Below are positions 28,986 to 37,817 of a DNA stretch of 64,000 nucleotides, piece after piece. The translations under genes were made by a program, and so were the position numbers. The DNA comes from a bacterium. GTDB taxonomy: Bacteria; Gemmatimonadota; Gemmatimonadetes; Longimicrobiales; RSA9. The stretch spans positions 38,483 through 102,482 of the forward strand of contig QGVH01000010.1 in assembly GCA_003242735.1 (NCBI GenBank), in the 5' to 3' direction. How positions within the stretch are numbered: position 1 is the first letter of the stretch; each line of letters opens with the position of its first letter. The notes beneath the pieces were generated by a model. It ran no database searches, had not been told where the DNA came from, and saw only the letters and a program-made list of their open reading frames with translations.

Positions 28986-29063
28986 CCCGGTCACCGGGTT
29001 GCAGCAGCCGCCCCGATCACCGGGCCATAGCAGCCGACCCGGTCACCGGGCCGCAGCAGCACG
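28986..29063 (+). repeat. Three 26-bp tandem repeats in the copper-operon leader
   Basis: Palindrome-like CCCGGTCACCGGG starts at 28986, 29012 (as CCCGATCACCGGG) and 29038, exactly 26 bp apart, each followed by a GCAGCAGCC-like tail. It lies 10-85 nt downstream of the promoter, so it is transcribed as the 5' leader of the operon. Confidence 0.85.
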
Positions 29064-29151
29064 GAGGGCTGCCCCCTTACGAACGCGCACCGGCGCGCGA
29101 GGCACGGGGTGCCAACGCCGGTGCGCCTGCGAGTGCATAGAGGAGGAGCCC

Positions 29152-29301
29152 ATGAGCGCCACCGAATGGCTGGTCGTGCTCGGCGCGCTGGGCGCGATCG
29201 CATGGGTGAACTGGTACTTCTTCGTGGCGCCGCGACGCACGCCAACCACGGCGGAGCGGCAGGCCACGGCGGAGCGGCAGGAGAGGCGGCGCGATGGCTG
29301 A
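29152..29301 (+). CDS. 49-residue single-pass membrane peptide in the copper operon
   Basis: ATG 29152 follows a strong GAGGAGGAG ribosome-binding site. The peptide has one transmembrane helix ([20 protein letters not shown]) and a charged C-terminus with [12 protein letters not shown]. Its stop overlaps the copA start by 8 nt, indicating translational coupling. No metal-binding Cys, His or Met cluster. Similar tiny membrane peptides accompany some copper ATPases, possibly as cofactors; function is inferred from position only. Confidence 0.75.
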   Translation: MSATEWLVVLGALGAIAWVNWYFFVAPRRTPTTAERQATAERQERRRDG

Positions 29302-31990
29302 GAAGCAGACGATCAGGGCCGAGGGAGGGCTGGCGCCAGCGGGCGAGCGCACCGACAACGCCTGCTCTGCGGGCGGCGCCCACGGGCCTGGCAGCGCCCC
29401 CGCCGGCACCATCGCCGCCGACATCACCGCCAGCAACGCTGGCCGCGCTGACGGCAATGCCTCCGCTGGCAGCGCCACCGCCGGCAACGTCTCCGACGGC
29501 AACGCCGCCGCCGACCCCGCCGGCAACGCCCGCCACGAAGGCGCCCAGCACGGCGTCGCACTCTACCAGATCGGCATGGCCCCCGCGTCTCACCGGCAAC
29601 TCGCGCGAGCCGGCGACGTTGCCGTCGCCGCCGTGGGTCCGGGCCAGCGTCGGATCACCATCCCCGTGACCGGCATGACGTGCGCGGCGTGCTCCGGCCG
29701 CGTGCAGCGCGCGCTGTCCAGGCAGCCGGGCGTCGTGGACGCGGCGGTCAACCTGATGCTGGCCAACGCGACCGTCGTCTACGACCCGTCGCGGACCAGC
29801 CCGGAGGCGCTGGTCGAGGCGATCCGCGCCACGGGCTACGGGGCGGAGCTGCCCGCGCCGGAGCGCACTGCGTTCGAGGAGCAGGAGGAGCGCGACCGCG
29901 CGCAGGCGAAGGAGTTCCGCGAGCTCGCCCGCAAGGCGATCGTCAGCCTGCTCGCCGGCGTGCTCGCCATGCTGGCGTCCATGCCGCTCATGGCGAGCGC
30001 CGCGCACGACGCCCATGCGGCGACGGCCGACCCGTTCATGCGCTGGGTGATGGGCTGGCTCTCGCCGGTGCTCGAGCGCGCGATGCCGTGGCTGTACGCG
30101 ATCCCGTCGCCGGTGCTCACCTACGGCCTTCTCGCCGTCACGGTGTTCATCATGGCGTGGGCCGGACGGCACTTCTACACGCGCGCGTGGTCCGCATTCC
30201 GCCATCACTCCGCGGACATGAACACGCTGATCGCGGTGGGCACGGGCGCCGCGTTCCTGTACAGCGTCGCAGCGACGGTCGCGCCGGGCTTCTTCCTGAG
30301 CCGTGGCATCGCGCCGGACGTCTACTACGAGGCGGTGATCATCATCATCGCGCTGATCCTCACGGGCAACGCGCTGGAGGCGCGGGCCAAGCGCCGGACC
30401 TCTGCGGCGCTGCGCGCGCTCGCGGACCTGCAGCCGCCCACGGCCCGGGTCGAGCGTGACGGCCGCGAGGCGGACATCCCGGTCGAGCAGGTCCGGGAGG
30501 GCGACATCGTGGTGGTCCGCCCCGGCGAGCGGATCCCGGTCGATGGCGAGATCGTTTCCGGCGCGAGCGCGGTGGACGAGAGCATGCTCACGGGCGAGTC
30601 GCTGCCGGTGGAGAAGACCGTGGGCGATGCCGTGATCGGCGGCACGATCAACCGCACGGGTGCGTTCCGCTACCGCGCGACGACGCTGGGCGAGGCGAGC
30701 GTGCTGGCGCGGATCGTCCGGCTCATGCGGGAGGCGCAGGGCTCCCGCGCGCCGATCCAGAAGCTCGCCGACCGTATCAGCGGGGTCTTCGTGCCGGTGG
30801 TGATCCAGATCGCCATCGCGACCTTCGCGGTCTGGTACGTCCTCGCCGATGCCGCGCCCGCGGTGCGGGGCATGGCCGCGGCGGTGGCGGTGCTGATCAT
30901 CGCCTGCCCGTGCGCCATGGGCCTGGCCGTACCGACCGCGGTCATGGTTGCGACGGGGCGCGGCGCTGCGCTGGGCATCCTCATCAAGGGCGGCGAGGCG
31001 TTGCAGCGGGCGGGAGACGTGACGACGGTCGTGCTGGACAAGACCGGGACGGTGACGGAGGGGAAGCCCGCGGTGACGGCCGTGGTCCCGGTGCCCGGCG
31101 TTGACGAGGCGGAGCTGTTGTGGCTGGCGGGCTCACTGGAGGCGTCGTCCGAGCATCCGCTGGCGGAGGCCATCGTCCAGCGCGCGTCCGAAGCCGGGCG
31201 CGTGCTCGTGCGCGCCGGGTCGTTCGAGTCGCTGACGGGCCTCGGTGCGCAGGGCGTCGTGGCCGGGCACACGGTGCTGGTGGGCAACGCCACGCTGATG
31301 CGGGACCGTGGCGTCGACGTCGCGCCGCTGGCCGCGCGCGCGGAGCAGCTCGCGGAGCAGGGCTGCACGCCGGTGTACGTCGCGGTGGACGGCGCGCTCG
31401 CGGGGCTGATCGCGGTGGCGGACCCGATCCGGCCCGCCTCGCGCAGCGCGATCGCGCGGCTCCAGCGCATGGGGCTCGACGTCGTCATGCTGACGGGCGA
31501 CAACGAACGGACGGCCCGCGCGGTCGCGCGCGAGGCGGGGATCACCCGCGTGGTGGCGGGCGTGTTGCCGGACGGCAAGGTCGCGGAGATCGAGCGGCTG
31601 AAGGCGGAGGGCCGCGTCGTGGCGATGGTGGGTGACGGCATCAACGACGCGCCCGCGCTCGCGCGTGCGGATGTCGGCATCGCCATCGGCACGGGGACCG
31701 ACATCGCCGTCGAGGCCAGCGACATCACGCTCATGCGCGCGGACCTGAACGGCGTCGCGGATGCGATCGCGCTCTCGCGGCGCACGATGCGCACGATGAA
31801 GCAAAACCTCTTCTGGGCGTTCATTTACAACGTGATCGGCATCCCGGTCGCGGCGGGCGTGCTGTACCCCGCCTTCGGCGTGCTGCTGAGCCCGGTGCTG
31901 GCCAGCGCGGCGATGGCGTTCAGCTCGGTCAGCGTGGTGAGCAACAGCCTGCGGCTGCAGCGTGCGCGGCTGCACCCGAGGAGGATGTGA
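29294..31990 (+). CDS. copA: Copper-translocating P-type ATPase
   Basis: 898 residues. The enzyme pumps Cu(I) out of the cytoplasm at the expense of ATP. One heavy-metal-associated domain with GMTCAAC (Cys130, Cys133) is followed by eight membrane helices, TGES actuator loop, the ion-path Cys538-Pro-Cys540 in helix 6, DKTGT with phosphorylated Asp582, the [10 protein letters not shown] histidine-proline motif and [10 protein letters not shown] from about residue 780. The first about 110 residues are a low-complexity Ala/Gly/Asn/Ser stretch with a single Cys, unlike usual CopA. Overlaps the upstream peptide gene and csoR. Confidence 0.95.
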   Translation: MAEKQTIRAEGGLAPAGERTDNACSAGGAHGPGSAPAGTIAADITASNAGRADGNASAGSATAGNVSDGNAAADPAGNARHEGAQHGVALYQIGMAPASHRQLARAGDVAVAAVGPGQRRITIPVTGMTCAACSGRVQRALSRQPGVVDAAVNLMLANATVVYDPSRTSPEALVEAIRATGYGAELPAPERTAFEEQEERDRAQAKEFRELARKAIVSLLAGVLAMLASMPLMASAAHDAHAATADPFMRWVMGWLSPVLERAMPWLYAIPSPVLTYGLLAVTVFIMAWAGRHFYTRAWSAFRHHSADMNTLIAVGTGAAFLYSVAATVAPGFFLSRGIAPDVYYEAVIIIIALILTGNALEARAKRRTSAALRALADLQPPTARVERDGREADIPVEQVREGDIVVVRPGERIPVDGEIVSGASAVDESMLTGESLPVEKTVGDAVIGGTINRTGAFRYRATTLGEASVLARIVRLMREAQGSRAPIQKLADRISGVFVPVVIQIAIATFAVWYVLADAAPAVRGMAAAVAVLIIACPCAMGLAVPTAVMVATGRGAALGILIKGGEALQRAGDVTTVVLDKTGTVTEGKPAVTAVVPVPGVDEAELLWLAGSLEASSEHPLAEAIVQRASEAGRVLVRAGSFESLTGLGAQGVVAGHTVLVGNATLMRDRGVDVAPLAARAEQLAEQGCTPVYVAVDGALAGLIAVADPIRPASRSAIARLQRMGLDVVMLTGDNERTARAVAREAGITRVVAGVLPDGKVAEIERLKAEGRVVAMVGDGINDAPALARADVGIAIGTGTDIAVEASDITLMRADLNGVADAIALSRRTMRTMKQNLFWAFIYNVIGIPVAAGVLYPAFGVLLSPVLASAAMAFSSVSVVSNSLRLQRARLHPRRM

Positions 31991-32379
31991 TGGACGAGCG
32001 CGTGCACACGAACGACGATGCGGCTGGGGCGGTCGCCGTGTGCGGCTGCGGCCGCGGCGCGGCTGCCGCGGCGGGCGGCGAAGACGGCGGCCGGCGAGCG
32101 GTCGCGGTGGACCCGGAGATCAAGGAGCGCAACCTGAAGCGCTTGCGCCGGATCGAGGGGCAGATCCGCGGACTCCAGCGGATGGTGGAGGAGGACCGCT
32201 ACTGCGCGGACATCATGATGCAGATCGCATCGGTCCACGAGGCGCTGCGCAGTGTGGGCCGCGAGCTCATGCGCAACCACCTGAAGCACTGCGCCGCGAC
32301 CGCGATCCGCGCGGGGGCGGAGCAGGCGGAGGCGATGTACGACGAGCTGATCGATCTCATGTACCGGCACGTGCGGTAG
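31990..32379 (+). CDS. csoR: CsoR-type copper-sensing repressor
   Basis: 129 residues. All-helical DUF156/CsoR fold after a 37-residue extension: PEIKERNLKRLRRIEGQIRGLQRMVEEDRYCADIMMQI and VGRELMRNHLKHCAATAI. The Cys-His-Cys ligands of the Cu(I) site are present (YCADI, NHLKHC). The N-terminal extension contains CGCG, a possible extra metal site. The ATG at 31990 shares one base with the copA stop (TGATG). It probably represses the operon through the operator at 28959-28975. Confidence 0.93.
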   Translation: MDERVHTNDDAAGAVAVCGCGRGAAAAAGGEDGGRRAVAVDPEIKERNLKRLRRIEGQIRGLQRMVEEDRYCADIMMQIASVHEALRSVGRELMRNHLKHCAATAIRAGAEQAEAMYDELIDLMYRHVR

Positions 32380-32478
32380 CCCTGCCCCCCTGCGCCCCGC
32401 CCGGAGGCGGGCGCCGCCCCGCCATCTTGTCCCGCCACGTCGCCCCGCCCGACCCGGAGGCCCGCCCCTCCCCGGCCC

Positions 32479-32745
32479 GAGCCGCCCGCGCGGGGGCCTG
32501 CTGTCGTGCGGCAGCAGGGAGGAGGGTTGTTCTGATCCGCCCGCGCGAGGGCAGGGGCCTGGTGGCAGGAGCCGGTTCTCTCGCCGAAGCGCCCGGTCCA
32601 CCCGCGCGAGGGCGGGACGATGCCGGCGGTGAGGCCGACGGCAGCCGCGAGGTCCGATCCACCCGCGCGGGGACGGGGCACGGACCGGAGAGCCCTATCG
32701 GAACGTGCAGAAGCCCGATCCACCCGCGCGGGGACGGGGCAGGGG
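32479..32745. repeat. Repeat array with exact 61-bp period, possible degenerate CRISPR
   Basis: Units of about 25-28 bp start at 32534, 32595, 32656 and 32717, exactly 61 bp apart. The consensus is G(A/G)TCC(A/G)CCCGCGCG(A/G)GG(G/A)C(G/A)GGG; the last two units are identical over 27 bp. A fifth, weaker unit is at 32479. The roughly 35-bp segments between them are unrelated. Length, period and the CCCGCGCG...GGG palindrome recall type I-E CRISPR repeats (29 + 32 bp), but the units are divergent and no cas gene is in the window. It occupies the gap between csoR and nadE. Confidence 0.6.
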
Positions 32746-32854
32746 GCGACGGCTCGGTCCATCCTGCCGCGACCGCATGCCTCGCCCGACACCTTCGCTT
32801 ATATTCCATGGGCGTCCATAGCCGCCCAAGAATCGTGATGGAAGGAAGTTCCCC

Positions 32855-34918
32855 GTGCGATTGATCAAGCTCGCGATCGGCGTCGCGAACCCGACGGTGG
32901 GCGCGGTGCGCTCCAACGCCGACCAGGTCATCCGCATGGCCCGCGAGATGGCGGCAGAGGACGTGACCGTCGGCTGCTTCCCGGAGCAGGTGCTGGGCGG
33001 CTACCCGTCGGAGGACCTGGTGCAGTGGCCGGCGTTCGTCGCCGCGCAGCGCGCGGAGCTGGAGCGCATCGCTGCCGAGACGCGCGAGCTGCCCACGGTC
33101 CTGGTCGTCGGCCTCGTCGCGGGCGTCGGCGGCCACCTGTTCAACGTGGCCGCCGTGCTGCACGCGGGCCGGATCCTGGGCCTGGTGCCCAAGGAGAAGC
33201 TCCCCACCTACGAGGTCTTCTACGAGACGAGGACGATGTCGCGCGGCGCGCCGGGCCTGGAGCTCGACGCCGACGGCGTCCCCCTCGGCGACCGCATCTT
33301 CGCCTTCGACTTCGGCGTCCTCGCCGTGGAGGTGTGCGAGGACATCTGGAGCCCGGACGGGCCGATGCGCCGGCGCTGCTTCTCCGGCGCCGAGCTGGTG
33401 GTCAACATCTCGTCCTCGCCCTACCGCATCGGCATCGTCTCCACCCGCCGCGAGATGCTGGCGACGCGTTCGGCGGACAACCAGGCGACGCTGGTGTACG
33501 CGAACCGCGTCGGCTCCCAGGACGGCCTGGTGTTCGACGGCGGAGGCTACGTCTTCCAGAACGGCCGGCTCGTGCTGGACGCGCCGCGGTTCCAGGAGGG
33601 GTGGTGGAGCTGCGTCGTGGACCTGGACCGCACGGCGCGGCTGAGGCGCGAGCTCACCACGTGGCGTTCGGACTGGGAGCGGTTCATCAGCGAGCAGCGT
33701 CCGGTCCCGGTGATCCGCAGCGACGCGCCGACGGCGGACCGCTCGCGGCTGCGTTATCCAGCGCCCCCCGGCGGCAACTTCTTCCTCCCGCCCGCTACGC
33801 CGGAGGTGCAACGGTCCCCGCGGGACGAGCTGCTGGACGACGTGTTCGAGGTCCTGGCGCTCGGCGTCGCGGATTACTTCCGCAAGACCCGCGCGTTCAC
33901 GGGCATCGGCGTGGCGCTCTCCGGCGGGCGCGACTCGCTGCTCGGGCTGCTCGTCGCGTGGCACGCGCTCGGGCGCATCCAGCGCAGCGACGGCAGCGCC
34001 GCGCCGCCCAAGCTCACGGCGTTCTACATGCCGTCCCGCTTCTCGCAGCCGGAGACGCGCGACGCCGCGCGCACCATCGCACGCGAGCTGGGCGTCGAGC
34101 TGGTCGAGGTCTCGATCGACGAGGCGCTGGACCGCGAGATGGACGCGGCGCGGGCGATGCTCCAGGGCGGCGAGCCGACGCCCATCACGCAGCAGAACAT
34201 CCAGGCGCGGCTCCGCGGCACGCGCATGTGGAACTGGGCGAACAGCGCCGGCGCGCTGTTCATCCAGACCGGCGACATGAGCGAGAAGGCCGTCGGCTAC
34301 ACGACCATCGGCGGCGACCTGGAGGGCGCGTTCTCGCCCATCGCCAACGTGCCGAAGACCGTCGTCGTCGCGCTCCTCGAGCGGCTGTACCGGCGCTTCG
34401 GCTTCCAGGGCATCCGCATGACGCTGGACACGCCGGCCGGCCCCGAGCTGGCCGCGGGCCAGACCGCCGAGGCGGAGCTCATGCCGTTCGAGGTCCTGGA
34501 CGCCTGCCTCGCCCTCTTCGCCGGCGAGAAACTCTCGGCCGCGGAGGTCGCCGAAGCGCTGCCCGCCCTCTTCCCCGACCGCGACCCCGCCGAGCTGCGC
34601 GAGCACGCCCGGCGCTTCGCCTCGATGTTCACGCGGTCGATCTACAAGTGGGTGCAGGCGCCGCTGTCCGTCCACATCGGCGCGCTGGACCTCGAGCGCG
34701 AGCGCGCGCTCCAGCTCCCGGTCGTGCAGCAGAACGAGTGGGGCGGGTTGGAGGCCGCGGAGGAGATGCAGGCGAAGATGCCGGGGAAGCGCCCGGCGGA
34801 TGCCGCCCCCGGTGGCCGCAGTCGCGCGGCAGACGCTGCATCCCAGGACAACGCGCGTGCGCGCGGCAGGCGGGCTGGCAAGACCGGCCGCGCAGCGGGC
34901 AAGCGCGGAGGCGAGTGA
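32855..34918 (+). CDS. nadE: Glutamine-dependent NAD(+) synthetase
   Basis: 687 residues. Catalyses the last step of NAD synthesis, amidating nicotinate adenine dinucleotide with ammonia released from glutamine. An N-terminal nitrilase-type glutaminase domain has Glu44 (FPEQ), the lysine in PKEKLPTYEVF and Cys161 (VEVCEDIW). The C-terminal synthetase domain has the ATP pyrophosphatase loop SGGRDS at 356-361, where SGGxDS is usual. It also shows the typical TPITQQNIQARLRGTRMWNWANSAGALFIQTGDMSEKAVGY segment. The last about 45 residues are a basic Arg/Lys/Ala tail. GTG start at 32855 with GGAAG upstream. Confidence 0.95.
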   Translation: MRLIKLAIGVANPTVGAVRSNADQVIRMAREMAAEDVTVGCFPEQVLGGYPSEDLVQWPAFVAAQRAELERIAAETRELPTVLVVGLVAGVGGHLFNVAAVLHAGRILGLVPKEKLPTYEVFYETRTMSRGAPGLELDADGVPLGDRIFAFDFGVLAVEVCEDIWSPDGPMRRRCFSGAELVVNISSSPYRIGIVSTRREMLATRSADNQATLVYANRVGSQDGLVFDGGGYVFQNGRLVLDAPRFQEGWWSCVVDLDRTARLRRELTTWRSDWERFISEQRPVPVIRSDAPTADRSRLRYPAPPGGNFFLPPATPEVQRSPRDELLDDVFEVLALGVADYFRKTRAFTGIGVALSGGRDSLLGLLVAWHALGRIQRSDGSAAPPKLTAFYMPSRFSQPETRDAARTIARELGVELVEVSIDEALDREMDAARAMLQGGEPTPITQQNIQARLRGTRMWNWANSAGALFIQTGDMSEKAVGYTTIGGDLEGAFSPIANVPKTVVVALLERLYRRFGFQGIRMTLDTPAGPELAAGQTAEAELMPFEVLDACLALFAGEKLSAAEVAEALPALFPDRDPAELREHARRFASMFTRSIYKWVQAPLSVHIGALDLERERALQLPVVQQNEWGGLEAAEEMQAKMPGKRPADAAPGGRSRAADAASQDNARARGRRAGKTGRAAGKRGGE

Positions 34919-35098
34919 CGCCGCGGCCGTAGCGCGCCCCGACGCCGCGCGCAGCAGAGCCTCTTGCGGTACACAGCTCCGTTGCCCTACATCACCGCGC
35001 GACGGCCGCGGGTCACTGCCTGGCAGGGATCGGCGACGCCCGCCTCGCCGGTGAGCACTGACTGGACGCCCCCAGAACCCTGTAATCCGGAACGCTAC

Positions 35099-36304
35099 AT
35101 GCGCACTCCGCTCGTGCTCCTGCTCGCGTGCGCAACCGCCGCCTGCGGCGCGGACACGCCCGCGCGCGACTCGCTCCTCGCCGTCGTCGACACGGTGAAC
35201 GGCGTCGAGCGCCTGAGCTACTCTGCCGATCCTGCAACGCAGCTCGCGTGGCGCTTCGACACGCTCGCCGTGATCGGCGGCGCGATGGTCGAAGATGAGA
35301 ACTACCAGTTCGAGACGCGAGGGCTCACCGGCAACGCCGAGGGCGATCTCTTCGTCGCCGACGTGCAGGGCAAGCGCATCCTGCGCTACGACCGGAGCGG
35401 GACGTTCGTGCGCAGCTACGGCCGCGAAGGCGCCGGGCCCGGCGAGCTGCGCTACCCAATGGCGGTCCGGCTCGGCCCCGGCGATTCCATCTGGGTCGTG
35501 GACACGGGGAACAACCGCGTCACGATCTACGACGCCACGGACGGCGGCAGCCGCACGCTCGGTTCCACGCAAGGGGGGCTGCCTACCAACATCGCCCTGG
35601 CCGGCGGCCACTTCTACTACGTCGCCGGGTCGGTACTCGCGACTCCGGCGGCGCGCGCGGACGAGCAGCCGGCGATCCCGCTCGTGCGTGCCGCACTGGA
35701 CGGCGCCCCGCTCGACACACTCTGGCTCATCAAGCCGCGGCCCCTGTACACGCTAGAGTTCCGGAGCGGGAACAACCTGACGATGACCATGATCCCCATG
35801 ACGTTCGCGCCGACGCTCCGCTGGGCCTTGCTTTCGGACGGGCGCGTCGTCGTGTCGGACAGCGCGAACTACGTGCTGCACATCGTCACGCCGGACGGCA
35901 CGATCGAGCGCACGATCCGCCGCGACCCGCCCGCACGCCCGGTGACCGAGGCGGACAGGGAGGCGGCGCGCGAGGAGGTCCGCTCGCAGTCAGGAAACCC
36001 CGGTCTGACCGGCTCGCCGGACTTCGTGCGTCAGTGGCTCGAGAAGATGACGTTCGCGGACGTCATCCCGCGGATCACGAACCTGGCGGTGGACTCGAAG
36101 GACCGGATCTGGGTCGGCGTGTCGGTGAACGAGCCGGAGAAGACCGAGAGGATCGACGTGTACGACGCATCAGGCCGCCTGCTCGGCGAGATCCGCGATC
36201 CGGCCTTCTTCCCCCGGCTGTTCTACGGCCCGGACCTCGCCGCGCGTGTTACGACGGACGAGTTCGACGCGGAGCAGGTGGTGGTGATGCGGCTGGTGGA
36301 GTAG
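35099..36304 (+). CDS. 6-bladed beta-propeller lipoprotein, copy 1
   Basis: 401 residues. Short lipoprotein signal (LLLACATAAC). NHL-like beta-propeller repeats follow: NAEGDLFVADVQGKRILRYDRSGTFVRSYGREGAGPGELRYP and GDSIWVVDTGNNRVTIYD, later LLSDGRVVVSDSANYVLHIV and DSKDRIWVGVSVNEPEKTERIDVYD. Such proteins are exported binding or scaffold domains common in Bacteroidota and Gemmatimonadota. A close paralogue follows 92 bp downstream. Confidence 0.88.
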   Translation: MRTPLVLLLACATAACGADTPARDSLLAVVDTVNGVERLSYSADPATQLAWRFDTLAVIGGAMVEDENYQFETRGLTGNAEGDLFVADVQGKRILRYDRSGTFVRSYGREGAGPGELRYPMAVRLGPGDSIWVVDTGNNRVTIYDATDGGSRTLGSTQGGLPTNIALAGGHFYYVAGSVLATPAARADEQPAIPLVRAALDGAPLDTLWLIKPRPLYTLEFRSGNNLTMTMIPMTFAPTLRWALLSDGRVVVSDSANYVLHIVTPDGTIERTIRRDPPARPVTEADREAAREEVRSQSGNPGLTGSPDFVRQWLEKMTFADVIPRITNLAVDSKDRIWVGVSVNEPEKTERIDVYDASGRLLGEIRDPAFFPRLFYGPDLAARVTTDEFDAEQVVVMRLVE

Positions 36305-36396
36305 CGAGCCGGCCGGCGCGGCGAGCAACGCCCGGCGCGCCGGCGGTGTCACAGACCACGACGGCTGCTCAGTCCCCTGCAACCCGGAGCCGTCCC

Positions 36397-37614
36397 ATGC
36401 GCACTTCGATCCTGCTCCTGCTCGCGTGTGCAACCGCCGCGTGCGGCGCGGACAGCCCCGCGCGCGACTCGCTCGTCGCCGTGGTCGACACGGTGGACGG
36501 CGTGGAGCATCTGAGCTACCCGGCCGATCCTGCGAGCCCGCTCGCGTGGCGCTTCGATACGCTCGCCGTCATCGGCGGCGCGGCGGTCGATGACGAGAAC
36601 TACCAGTTCCAGAACGCGAGGCTCGCGGGCAATGCGCAGGGGCACCTGTTCGTGCTGGACGGCCAGGGCAAGCGGATCCTGCGCTACGACGAGAGGGGCA
36701 GCTTCGTGCAGAGCTACGGCCGCGAGGGCGGCGGGCCGGGCGAACTGCGCATGCCGATCTCGATCGCGCTCGGCCCCGGTGACTCGCTATGGGTGCCCGA
36801 CATGATGAACCGCCGGATCACGATCTTCGACCCGGTGGGTGCGGGCAGCCGGATCATCGGTGGCGCCGCTGATCGGGGCATGAACGTGTCCGACGTGAGT
36901 CTCGCCGGCGGGAGCTACTACCGGACCGCCGAGGCGTTCGTGCCTCGCGCGAGCGCAGATGGGGAGGAACTGCCCGTTCCGCTCGTGCGCTACGCGCTAG
37001 ATGGCACGGCGCTCGACACGGTGTGGCGCCACCAGCCGCTGCCCAGCAACGAAGTACGATTCGAGCTCGGCGGTATGCCCATTACACGCCGGATGAGGCC
37101 GGCGTACGCACCGGCGCTCCGCTGGGCCGTGCTCTCGGATGGGCGCGTCGTCGTCTCGGACAGCGCGAACTACGTGCTGCACATCATCCTGCCGGAGGGC
37201 ACCATCGAGCGCACGATCCGCCGCGGCCCGCCGGCCCGGCCGGTGACGGAGGCGGACAGGGAGGCCGCACGCGAGAGGGAGCGCAATCTGCCCCCTCCGC
37301 GGCTCCCGGGCATGCCGGCGGATGCGCAGGAGTTCCGGAACAAAGGCGCCGAGAACATGACGTTCGCGGACGTCATCCCGCGGATCACGAACCTGACCGT
37401 GGACCCGAAGGACCGCATCTGGGTCGGCGTCTCGATGGAGAAGCCGGGGGTGACCGAGCGCATCGACATCTACGACACCGCTGGCCGCCTGCTCGGCGAG
37501 ATTCGCAACCCGGCCTTCTTCCCCAGCCTGCTTTACGGCCCGAACCTGGCCGCGCAGATCACGAAGGACGAGTTCGACGTGGAGCAGGTGGTGGTGATGA
37601 GGGTGGTGGAGTAG
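36397..37614 (+). CDS. 6-bladed beta-propeller lipoprotein, copy 2
   Basis: 405 residues, about two-thirds identical by eye to the preceding gene over its whole length, including the signal peptide (LLLLACATAAC) and blades with KRILRYDERGSFVQSYGREGGGPGELR, LSDGRVVVSDSANYVLHI and MTFADVIPRITNL. The pair is a tandem duplication. Differences cluster in the middle (residues 150-230) and in a loop near RNLPPPRLPGMPADAQ, suggesting altered ligand surface. Confidence 0.88.
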   Translation: MRTSILLLLACATAACGADSPARDSLVAVVDTVDGVEHLSYPADPASPLAWRFDTLAVIGGAAVDDENYQFQNARLAGNAQGHLFVLDGQGKRILRYDERGSFVQSYGREGGGPGELRMPISIALGPGDSLWVPDMMNRRITIFDPVGAGSRIIGGAADRGMNVSDVSLAGGSYYRTAEAFVPRASADGEELPVPLVRYALDGTALDTVWRHQPLPSNEVRFELGGMPITRRMRPAYAPALRWAVLSDGRVVVSDSANYVLHIILPEGTIERTIRRGPPARPVTEADREAARERERNLPPPRLPGMPADAQEFRNKGAENMTFADVIPRITNLTVDPKDRIWVGVSMEKPGVTERIDIYDTAGRLLGEIRNPAFFPSLLYGPNLAAQITKDEFDVEQVVVMRVVE

Positions 37615-37817
37615 ACCGTACCGCGAACGGCGAGCGAGCGCGGCACGTGAGGGCTGGGCGGCAAGGGGCTGGTGGGTTCTGATGCCGGGCACGCAATGTG
37701 GGCCGGGCGGGCTGCGGCGAACTACGTGCCCGCATAAGAACGCCGGCCGGCGGCCCGGAGCATACGCCCCGAGCCAGCCGGCCGGACCGGCGCCCGCCGC
37801 AGTGACCGGCGGAAACT

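Noticed and set aside
32357..35611. A 1084-codon open frame on the minus strand
   Set aside because: Antisense to nadE and the intergenic array; no recognisable domain.
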